DNA of 64,000 nucleotides from Streptomyces graminofaciens (GTDB lineage Bacteria > Actinomycetota > Actinomycetes > Streptomycetales > Streptomycetaceae): contig NZ_AP018448.1 in NCBI RefSeq assembly GCF_030294945.1, positions 9,582,501 to 9,646,500 of the forward strand, in the 5' to 3' direction. The notes beneath the pieces were generated by a model. That model did not search any database, was not told the DNA's origin, and saw nothing but the letters and a program-made list of their open reading frames with translations. The position numbers were made by a program, and so were the translations under genes. This document shows positions 19,205 to 25,810 of this stretch, piece after piece. Numbering within the stretch: position 1 is the first letter of the stretch; every line of letters starts with the position of its first letter.

Positions 19205-19585
19205 GGGCCTGCGGGTGTGGGTATCGGGTGCGGGGTCGTGGGCGTGGGGGCGTGAGGGCGCGGGTGTGGGTCCGCTTCCGTCGGAGTGATGGTGCCGCCA
19301 CCTCGCCGGGAGGGCGGGCCGGTGGGCGCGTCGGCCCGGCTCCGGAGTCCGGGAAGCGAGGGCATGGGGAATGCCGCCGGTGTCGCCGACACGAGTCGCC
19401 GTTGCGGACGGAGTGCGCACGTGCGCAGCCTCCTGCTGGGAAGGCGTTCAGCCACATCAGGAATTCGGAGGACAGGGGGCAGGTCCATGTCCCGGCCGCG
19501 CGGGTTGGCGGGCGCGGCCCCTGGCCGAGCCCCCCCCCCGACCAGCCCTGACGGCGAGCATGCCCGGACCCGGGCGTCCTCCGCG
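19205..19585. other. Gene-free stretch
   Basis: About 380 bases of G/C-rich sequence between the convergent racemase and RidA genes. It contains a run of ten C residues near 19530. I see no convincing gene or strong hairpin. Confidence 0.5.
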
Positions 19586-19999
19586 TCAGCCCCGGTCGGG
19601 CTCCGGTACGACCGCCGTCGCCGTGATCTCCACCAGCTGGCCCGTGTAACCGAGGCATGCCACGCCGAGCAGGGTCGAGGAGTGCGGGCCGATGCTGAGC
19701 CCGGACGCCTCGACTACGTCCCACACCGCGGAGAGGACGGCGGTCTCGCCGCTCACCACGTACACATCGGTCGACACGACGTGCGCGAAGTCGCTGCCCA
19801 CCTCCCGCAACTGCTCCCCGAGGTTCGCCAGCACCTGCTCGGCCTGCCGCACGGGATCCCCCTCGCCGACCAGCTTCCCGTCGGCGTCCAGCGGAACGGA
19901 ACCCGCGAGAAAGGCCAGCCTCGTCCCCGCCTCGACGACGGAGGCGTGGGAGTAGACGGGCGGGGCGAAGAGGGTGGGCACGGTGACGCGCTGGATCAC
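19586..19999 (-). CDS. RidA family protein
   Basis: 137 residues of YjgF/YER057c/UK114 type: APPVYSHASVVEAGTRLAFLAGSVPLDADGKLVG, EQVLANLGEQLREVGSDFAHVVSTDVYV and a C-terminal GVACLGYTGQLVEITATAVVP. Canonical RidA removes reactive enamine/imine intermediates. The usual catalytic Arg region here reads LGVACLGYTGQ, without the Arg in the standard position, so it may belong to a RidA subgroup of different activity. Confidence 0.8.
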   Translation of the reverse strand: MIQRVTVPTLFAPPVYSHASVVEAGTRLAFLAGSVPLDADGKLVGEGDPVRQAEQVLANLGEQLREVGSDFAHVVSTDVYVVSGETAVLSAVWDVVEASGLSIGPHSSTLLGVACLGYTGQLVEITATAVVPEPDRG

Positions 20000-20128
20000 G
20001 AAGGCTCCCGGAGGTATCGGCCGGTACGAGGGGCAACCTGTGGATCATCTGCGGGTTGCTGCCCGACCGCATCCGAATTCCCGACGTCGCCGGGCCGCCG
20101 GAGCACCTCACCGCACGCTCCGTCGACT

Positions 20129-20981
20129 TCACCATACGGACTCTTGACCCGCCAGCCTCCCCTCCTGGCCCACCCGTTCGAAGCCCTCGATCCTGCGGGC
20201 CAGCCCCTCCGGCTCGCCGATGTCGCACCACTGCCCCTGCCTCGCCTCGGCCCACTCCTCCTCCCCTCGCACCAACGGGCGCCCCCGCACGGCGAGATGC
20301 ACCGCGAGCGTCGACCGCGCGTAGAGCCGCAGCCGTACGGCGTCACGCTCGTCCGGCATCCGGCCGGCCAGCTGCCCGTGCGCCTCGGTCTTGCGGAGTC
20401 GGAGCCAACCGCCTTCATTCCCGGCCACGAGCAGCGGCACCATGCCGACGGCACCGACCCCCGCACCGGCCGCCCTCACCCCCTCCGCCACCAGGAACGT
20501 CAACTCCCCCTGTTCTCCCGGACTTCGTACGGTGGCAGGTACGACAGCCGGGCGAACCCCAGGGCGTGCTTCCACGAGGTGACCCACAGGCCGCGGACGA
20601 GGTAGTGGCGGACGGAGCTCTGCCAGGTCCAGTACGCGTCGAGCCGGAAGCCGTGCAGGCCCTCCGCCCGGCACGCCTCGTACACCGTGTCCAGCGCGGC
20701 GGAGGCGAGCCCGCGCCGCCGGGCGACCGGGTGGACGTACAGCGACCAGACCGGAAGGGCGCCGATGCCGGTGGGCCAGGTGTCGACGGCGATGGTGCCC
20801 ACGCTCCGCCGCGCCGTGTGGCTGTGAGCGAGTCCGGGTCCACGCACTCGCCGAGGGCGCCCTCGGCGAGTGAGGCCAGGTCCCAGAGCGCGAACCGGCC
20901 GTCCTCGCCGGGACCGACAGGGCGCAGGGCGGGGGAGACCGACAGACGTTCGTGCACGCGCTGGGCGTGATCGTTTCGCAT
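20129..20981 (-). pseudogene. GNAT family N-acetyltransferase, two frameshifts
   Basis: Coherent protein sequence is spread over three frames. It starts MRNDHAQRVHERL at 20981 and runs to CVDPDSLTATRRG. Near 20803-20818 it continues in another frame as VGTIAVDTWPTGIG, with the GNAT core SLYVHPVARRRGLASAALDTVYE. At the five-C run 20506-20510 it changes frame again after YLPPYEVRENRG to ELTFLVAEGVRAAG and ends at 20129. Each junction is repaired by adding one base. It is therefore either a decayed gene or carries two sequencing deletions in GC-rich runs. Confidence 0.7.
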
Positions 20982-21046
20982 GGACCGGAGCGTAGGGACG
21001 CCATCGTCCCGCCTGCCCGGCCCTGCAAGGGACTTCACCTCCCGCT

Positions 21047-21772
21047 TCACTGAAGAGGCGGACCTGCCCCTTGAACGCACGCTTGGATTTCGCACTCCTG
21101 TGCAAGCGCTGGGTACACCTCGGCGATGGCCGCGCAGATCCGTTGCCGCAGCAGCGTGACGGCCTCGGCCCGGCCGGAGTGGCGCCCGTACCCGGGCAGT
21201 CCGTCCAGGAGTTGGTCGTAGTGGCTCAGCCGGTGCCGTAAGTAGTCGACCTTCCAGGGGTCGAGTGAGGAGCGGTCGACGGGGCCGGCTGTAGGTGGAG
21301 CGGCAGCACGGTCGACGGGGCCGGCTGTAGGTGGAGCGGCTCCACGGTCGGGTGGCGTGCCGTCCCTCCGGGCGGGGCCGGTGACGCCCGCCCGGCGCCA
21401 CTCCGCCTCCTTGCGTGCTCGGTGCTCGACCGCCCGGAGCGCCAACCTGCCCGGGTCCAGGCGTGGCACGTCGATCGGCTCGCTCCAGATCCGCTCCAGA
21501 ACCTCCTCCCTCCGTCGCCGCACCGCGGCCCGTACCGCCTCGGACCGCCGTCCCGAGGCCTCCGCCATCGCTCGGAACTCGGCGCTCCGCTCAGCCGTCT
21601 CGACCCGTGCGAGCCGATACAGCCGGACCCGCGGCCCGCCCCTGACCCGCGGATTCACACTCAGGCGGTCGGCTGCCCCGAGCAGCCGGTGCACCATCCC
21701 TCCGGTCCAGCCGCGCACCCGCAACCCGGCCAGTGACACAAACCGCTGGCCGTCCTCCTCGTAGCCGCCCAT
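21047..21772 (-). CDS. Hypothetical protein with DNA-binding-like N-terminus
   Basis: 241 residues from an ATG at 21772 with GGGGGAGG upstream. The N-terminal half (FVSLAGLRVRGWTGGMVHRLLGAADRLSVNP, then VRLYRLARVETAE) resembles short helix-turn-helix-like modules of streptomycete hypothetical proteins. A basic helical stretch (RRSEAVRAAVRRRREEVLERIW) follows. A Pro/Ala segment made by a 36-bp direct repeat (21274-21345) separates this from a helical C-terminus (KVDYLRHRLSHYDQLLDGL). Function unknown. Confidence 0.6.
   Translation of the reverse strand: MGGYEEDGQRFVSLAGLRVRGWTGGMVHRLLGAADRLSVNPRVRGGPRVRLYRLARVETAERSAEFRAMAEASGRRSEAVRAAVRRRREEVLERIWSEPIDVPRLDPGRLALRAVEHRARKEAEWRRAGVTGPARRDGTPPDRGAAPPTAGPVDRAAAPPTAGPVDRSSLDPWKVDYLRHRLSHYDQLLDGLPGYGRHSGRAEAVTLLRQRICAAIAEVYPALAQECEIQACVQGAGPPLQ
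21274..21345. repeat. 36-bp direct repeat, in frame
   Basis: Two adjacent 36-bp copies encode APPTAGPVDR twice within the hypothetical protein. Confidence 0.8.
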
Positions 21773-21938
21773 CGCAACCTCCCCCGTGGCTTTCGGGCAC
21801 GCCTCGGCAGACCGGACGCACCCGTCAATGGTCACTCTCTGTGACAGTGATTCATTGATAGCTCACACCACTGACAATCGCCTCGGGGACCCTCGGTCGC
21901 CTCAGTACTCCGCCTCAGTGCTCCGCTCAGTGCTCCGC

Positions 21939-22700
21939 TCAGTACTCTGCGTCGTCCTTCGACGACACGACGACGGGTGGCCCGGCGAGGACGCCGCCGT
22001 CCAGCACGAACTCGCTGCCCGTCGAGAACGTGGCCTCGGTGACGACGAAGAGCACCATGCGGGCGACCTCCTCGGGCTCGCCGAACCGGGGAATCGGCTG
22101 CCCCGAGGTGTAGGAGTCGTCGAAGTCGGCGGTCATCGGGGTGCGGATGGCGCCCGGGTGGACGGAGCACACGCGGATCCCGTCGGGGGCCAGCTCCAAC
22201 GCGGCGGTCTTCGTCAGTCCGCGCAGCCCCCACTTGCTCGCCGCGTACGAGCCGATGCCGGCGTAGGCGGTCAGTCCCGCGAGGGAGGAGATGTTCACGA
22301 TCACCCCTCCGCCGGACCGACGCAGGGAGGGCGCCACCGCGCGCATGCCCAGCCATGGGCCCTGGAGGTTGACGTCGATGACCTGGCGGAACGATTCGAG
22401 GCTCTGTTCCTCCATCGGGCCCCACGCGGCGATCCCCGCGTTGTTGACCAGCACCGAGACCGGCCCCAGCTCCCGTTCCACCTCGGCCACCGCCCGCTGC
22501 CAGCCGTCCTCGCTGGTCACGTCCAGGGCCACGGAAGGTGCTCTGTCGCCGAGTTCCGCCGCCAGTTCCGCCCCCTCGGTGTCGCGGACATCGGCGACCA
22601 CCACGGCGGCGCCCTCGGCCGCGAGGAGGCGTGCCACCGCGGCTCCGATTCCTCCGGCCGCACCGGTGACGATCGCCACCCGCTCGGTGAGACGTCCCAT
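21939..22700 (-). CDS. Short-chain dehydrogenase/reductase
   Basis: 253 residues. TGAAGGIG (12-19) binds NAD(P), NNAG at 86-89, Ser138/139, Tyr152 and Lys156 in SYAASK form the catalytic set, and HPGAIRTPM closes the fold. The acidic Asp after beta-2 (VVVADVRD) suggests NAD preference. It resembles 3-alpha/20-beta-hydroxysteroid dehydrogenase-like SDRs, but the substrate cannot be told. A run of imperfect CTCAGTxCTCCG repeats follows its stop (about 21900-21955). Confidence 0.88.
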   Translation of the reverse strand: MGRLTERVAIVTGAAGGIGAAVARLLAAEGAAVVVADVRDTEGAELAAELGDRAPSVALDVTSEDGWQRAVAEVERELGPVSVLVNNAGIAAWGPMEEQSLESFRQVIDVNLQGPWLGMRAVAPSLRRSGGGVIVNISSLAGLTAYAGIGSYAASKWGLRGLTKTAALELAPDGIRVCSVHPGAIRTPMTADFDDSYTSGQPIPRFGEPEEVARMVLFVVTEATFSTGSEFVLDGGVLAGPPVVVSSKDDAEY

Positions 22701-22958
22701 CGTGACCTCCTGAGTACGGCGGCGGCGTCGTCGAAGCGCTCGTCACCAGCATCGGGCGCGACACGTCCGGTCGCAGCTCTGGATGACCAGATGGGCGTCC
22801 CTCGGCCGTCTTCCGCGTTTCCTGCCCTGCCCTGCCCGGCCTGATCGGCGAATAGGCCATGGCCGCTTTGAGCTCGCGGCGTCCGTTAGTCGCTCGTGCG
22901 TGGGGATCCGCCGGTTACCGTTGGAGTTCGGACGACGACGGATCGCGAAGGGGGCCCG

Positions 22959-23384
22959 GTGGACGAGGAGTTGACCGCGCTGGCGGCGGCGGGAGCGGCG
23001 GCGCTGATTCAGGAGATGGTGACCGACGGGTGGGCGGGGCTGCGCAGGCGGGTGGTCGCGCTGTTCTCGCGGAACAGGGACGAGGAGGCCGTGCGGGCGG
23101 AGCTGGAGGAGTCCCGCGCCGAACTGGTCGACGCGCGGGCGGACGGTGACACGGCGGTCGTGGCCGACCTGGAGACCGAATGGCGTAACAAGCTCCGGCG
23201 TGCGCTGCGCGACACCCCGGAGGTGGCCGCCGAACTCCGCGCGCTGCTCGACGAACTGACGCCCCCGGCCGAGGAGCCCGGCAAGGGATCGGTCCACAAC
23301 GTCATCAGCGGCGGCGTGCAGCACGGCAACGTCATCCAGGCCCACACGCTCGGCAATGTGACGCTCGGCGAGCCCGGGCGATGA
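22959..23384 (+). CDS. Small protein with C-terminal amyloid-signalling-like motif
   Basis: 141 residues from a GTG at 22959 with AAGGGGG before it. Residues 1-100 are helical (LTALAAAGAAALIQEMVTDGW, then a charged coiled-coil-like stretch ending ELRALLDEL). The last 25 residues read VHNVISGGVQHGNVIQA then HTLGNVTLG, an N-x-I-S-G-x-V...V-I-Q-A-x-x-x-G-x-V pattern like the bacterial amyloid signalling (BASS, RHIM-like) motifs reported near bacterial NLR-type proteins. Its stop overlaps the ATG of the nucleotidyltransferase (ATGA), so the two are translationally coupled. The motif assignment is by eye. Confidence 0.6.
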   Translation: MDEELTALAAAGAAALIQEMVTDGWAGLRRRVVALFSRNRDEEAVRAELEESRAELVDARADGDTAVVADLETEWRNKLRRALRDTPEVAAELRALLDELTPPAEEPGKGSVHNVISGGVQHGNVIQAHTLGNVTLGEPGR

Positions 23385-24283
23385 GCGGGAGCGGCGCGGC
23401 ACTCGCCGACCAGGCCTTTCTTGACCGCGTGGCCGACCGCCTCGCCGCCCTCCCCGCCGTCCGTGCCGTCGCCCTCGGCGGCTCGCGTGCCGAAGGCACC
23501 CACACCCCGGACAGCGACTGGGATCTCTCGGTCTACTACCGGGGGCCGTTCGACCCGGCGGACCTCCGAGCCCTCGGCTGGGACGGCGAGGTGTCCGAGG
23601 TCGGCGGCTGGGGCGGCGGGGTTTTCAACGGCGGCGCCTGGCTGACCATCGAGGGGCGTCGGGTGGACGTCCACTATCGCGACCTCGACGTCGTCGAACG
23701 GGTGCTGGCAGAGGCGGAGGAGGGGCGCTTCCGTGTGGAACCACTGCTCTTCCACCTCGCCGGGATCCCGAGCTACCTCCTTGTCGCCGAGCTCGCCATC
23801 AACCACGTCCTGCGCGGCGAACTCCCACGCCCGGCCTCGTACCCGGAGGACCGGGAGGACCGGGAGGACCGGGAGGACCGGGAGGACCGGGAGAACCTGG
23901 AGGACGCGGAGGACGCGGAGAACCCGGGAAACCCAGGGGACCCAGGGAACCCGGCGCACGCGGGTTACCCGGAGAAGCTCCGTGCCTCCGCCGCCGACCG
24001 CTGGCTCGGCACCGCCCGAGCCACCCTCGCCTACGCGAAGGCCAACCACGCGCCCAAGGGCCGTCTCACAGAAGTCGCTGGTGCCATCGCCACGGCCGCT
24101 GCCCAGGCCGGCCATGGTGTGCTGGCGGCGCGCGGGCAGTGGGTGACCAACGAGAAGCGGCTGCTGGAACGGGCGGGGCTCCGGGCGGTCGACGGGATCA
24201 TCGCGAGCCTGAGCACCGAACCGGCCGCGCTGACGAGGGCGGTCGCCGAGGCGGAGAAGCTCCTCGGCGTAGAGGTGGAGTAG
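23381..24283 (+). CDS. Nucleotidyltransferase domain protein
   Basis: 300 residues. GGSRAEGTHTPDSDWDLSVYY at about 35-55 is the pol-beta superfamily GS..G...DxD signature that binds metal and NTP; VDVHYRD adds the third acidic residue. The C-terminal half is helical. Between residues 154 and 196 is a low-complexity insert (EDR repeats, then NPGNPGDPG) made of 9-bp tandem units. It overlaps the upstream amyloid-motif gene by 4 bases. Relatives include aminoglycoside adenylyltransferases and MNT-type antitoxins; the target here is unknown. The stop sits inside a 24-bp minisatellite. Confidence 0.75.
   Translation: MSGSGAALADQAFLDRVADRLAALPAVRAVALGGSRAEGTHTPDSDWDLSVYYRGPFDPADLRALGWDGEVSEVGGWGGGVFNGGAWLTIEGRRVDVHYRDLDVVERVLAEAEEGRFRVEPLLFHLAGIPSYLLVAELAINHVLRGELPRPASYPEDREDREDREDREDRENLEDAEDAENPGNPGDPGNPAHAGYPEKLRASAADRWLGTARATLAYAKANHAPKGRLTEVAGAIATAAAQAGHGVLAARGQWVTNEKRLLERAGLRAVDGIIASLSTEPAALTRAVAEAEKLLGVEVE
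23846..23953. repeat. 9-bp tandem repeats inside nucleotidyltransferase gene
   Basis: Five perfect GAGGACCGG units (23846-23890) followed by about seven degenerate 9-bp units encode the EDR/NPG-rich insert. Being multiples of three, length changes would stay in frame. Confidence 0.9.
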
Positions 24284-24421
24284 CTCCTCGGAGTCGGGGA
24301 GGAGAAGCTCCTCGGAGTCGGGGAGGAGAAGCTCCTCGGAGTCGAGGCGGAGTAGCTCCTCGGAGTCGAGGCGGAGTAGCTCCTCGGAGTCGAGGAGGAA
24401 AGGCTCCTCGGAGCCGTCGAA
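24254..24421. repeat. 24-bp minisatellite spanning the nucleotidyltransferase stop
   Basis: Seven 24-bp units in the same frame as the gene. Unit 1 encodes EKLLGVEV and ends the gene; units 2, 5 and 6 have TAG where units 1, 3 and 4 have AAG. The translated unit is E-(K or stop)-LLGVxx. One A/T change therefore decides whether translation stops or continues. The last unit is degenerate. Confidence 0.9.
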
Positions 24422-24465
24422 TAACCCTTCGAGAAGCCTCGTCCCGCGCTGATACCGTCACCCAC

Positions 24466-25197
24466 GTGGCGAAACTCAATCAGATCATCGCAGTCGAGAA
24501 GGGCGTCAAGGCCAAGTCCCACCAGGACCTGACGGCCGCCCATCACGGGCTGCAGAAGCCCGCGTTGCTGGCCGGAATCTCGCGTACGTACCAGCCGAAG
24601 GACGAGGAGGGCGAGCAACTGCCGCCCGAGTCGACCCGGGTGCAGGTGCGGGCCGAGGACGTGCTGCGGGAGACCGCCGGAATCCTCACACGGCTGTTCG
24701 ATGTGACCGCCACCAAGGACTGGGCCAACTGCACCGCGCGGGCGGACGTGACGGTGGACGGACGAGTGCTCGTCGCCGACGTGCCCGTGGCCTATCTGCT
24801 CTTCCTGGAGAAGCAGCTCGGTGAGGTCAACGCCCTCATCCGCAGGCTGCCGGTGCTCGACGCCTCCGAGGCCTGGGCGCAGGACCCCTCCACCGACGCC
24901 TGGAAGACCGAGCCCGTACGGACGGTGCGGACGAAGAAGGTACCCCGCAACCATGTGAAGGCCGAGGCGACCGACAAGCACCCCGCCCAGGTCGAGGTCT
25001 ACTACGAGGACATTCCCGTCGGGTACTGGACCACCGTCAAGTTCTCCGGCGCCCTGCCCGCCCGGCGCGTCAACGAAATCCTCGACCGCGTCGAGAAGTT
25101 GCAGCAGGCCGTGAAGTTCGCACGGGAGGAAGCGAACGGCGGTGACGTCGTCGACCAGCGCGTCGGCGACGCCGTGTTCGGCTACCTGTTCGGGTAG
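24466..25197 (+). CDS. DUF7873-like protein (actinophage-type family)
   Basis: 243 residues from a GTG at 24466, beginning MAKLNQIIAVEKGVKAKS. I recognise it as a family shared by streptomycetes and actinophages (DUF7873-like), with conserved stretches GISRTYQPKDEEGEQLPPE, LTRLFDVTATKDWAN, RTVRTKKVPRNH and GYWTTVKFSGALPARRVN. It is soluble, and the conserved Lys/Arg-rich KTKK-type patch suggests nucleic-acid contact (inference). It is followed directly by a structured gene-free segment ending in a strong terminator, so the two are probably co-transcribed. Biochemical function unknown. Confidence 0.65.
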   Translation: MAKLNQIIAVEKGVKAKSHQDLTAAHHGLQKPALLAGISRTYQPKDEEGEQLPPESTRVQVRAEDVLRETAGILTRLFDVTATKDWANCTARADVTVDGRVLVADVPVAYLLFLEKQLGEVNALIRRLPVLDASEAWAQDPSTDAWKTEPVRTVRTKKVPRNHVKAEATDKHPAQVEVYYEDIPVGYWTTVKFSGALPARRVNEILDRVEKLQQAVKFAREEANGGDVVDQRVGDAVFGYLFG

Positions 25198-25201
25198 TCT
25201 C

Positions 25202-25551
25202 ACAGACTCCCCGGCCGATCTCTGTGTCGGACGGGGTGCGCGAGGAGCGCAAAGCTGAAGCTGAGCCTTGTCGTGACGGAGCGGTCCGTACCCGCCGAAG
25301 AACGTAGGGACGGGCCGTCATCAATCTCAGACTCTCGCTCCAGACTCAGTATGCGCCGCCGATCGTCGCTACAACCGGGCCCAGGCCCCGGGACGTCGAA
25401 GTGCCGGTTCAAGTCCGGCCCGCACAGCTCGATGTGCGGTGGTCCAAAGGCAGGACGCGGCGACATGACGACTGACCTGGGTTCTCAACCGTGGCGGCGT
25501 GCCGAATGGGCGGCATCTCAGAGCCCGGGGGCCGGCTACGCCCCCGGGCTC
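25202..25551 (+). ncRNA. Candidate structured RNA with tRNA T-arm mimic
   Basis: There is no credible gene for 350 bases after the DUF7873-like stop, but many hairpins: GCGC-GAGGA-GCGC (25238-25250); CGTACCC paired with GGGACG via a bulged A (about 25287-25312); CCGGG-CCCAGGC-CCCGG (about 25376-25392), the size of an anticodon arm but without U33; GCCGG-TTCAAGT-CCGGC (25403-25419), a perfect consensus T-arm; CCGCACA-GCTCGA-TGTGCGG (25420-25439); and a final terminator. No acceptor stem or CCA is formed, so it is not a tRNA. It may be the 3' part of the upstream mRNA or a separate RNA. No promoter is evident. Confidence 0.45.
25521..25551 (+). terminator. Strong terminator ending the candidate RNA
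   Basis: GAGCCCGGGGGC and its complement form a perfect 12-bp stem with a 7-base loop (CGGCTAC). Confidence 0.9.
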
Positions 25552-25810
25552 ACCCATGTCCCATGTCCCGGGACTCGGACCCGGACGCCGGACACCAATC
25601 CCTGCCGTTGCGTTCATAAAGAACATGGCCTTTCCAAGCATCGTCACGCCCCGGTAATGCGAGCGTTCGAAATTCGCCGGGCGCACCCCCTACCGTGGGA
25701 GTCACCCGTAAACCGTGGGAGCCCCCGGCACAACCGTGGAGTCACCCGCCAACGCCCCGGCCACCGTCGCCCGAAGGCAGTCACCCCGCCCTCGTCCGAA
25801 CAGGAGCCCT

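Noticed and set aside
19524..19540. Run of ten C residues as a phase-variation tract
   Set aside because: It lies in a gene-free stretch and is not inside or just before any gene I can support.
24254..24421. Possible CRISPR array
   Set aside because: The units are contiguous with no spacers, and no cas genes are present.
25403..25419. Possible tRNA gene around a perfect T-arm
   Set aside because: No acceptor stem pairs with the 3' side, the segment after the T-arm folds on itself, the anticodon-like loop lacks U33, and there is no CCA or D-arm.
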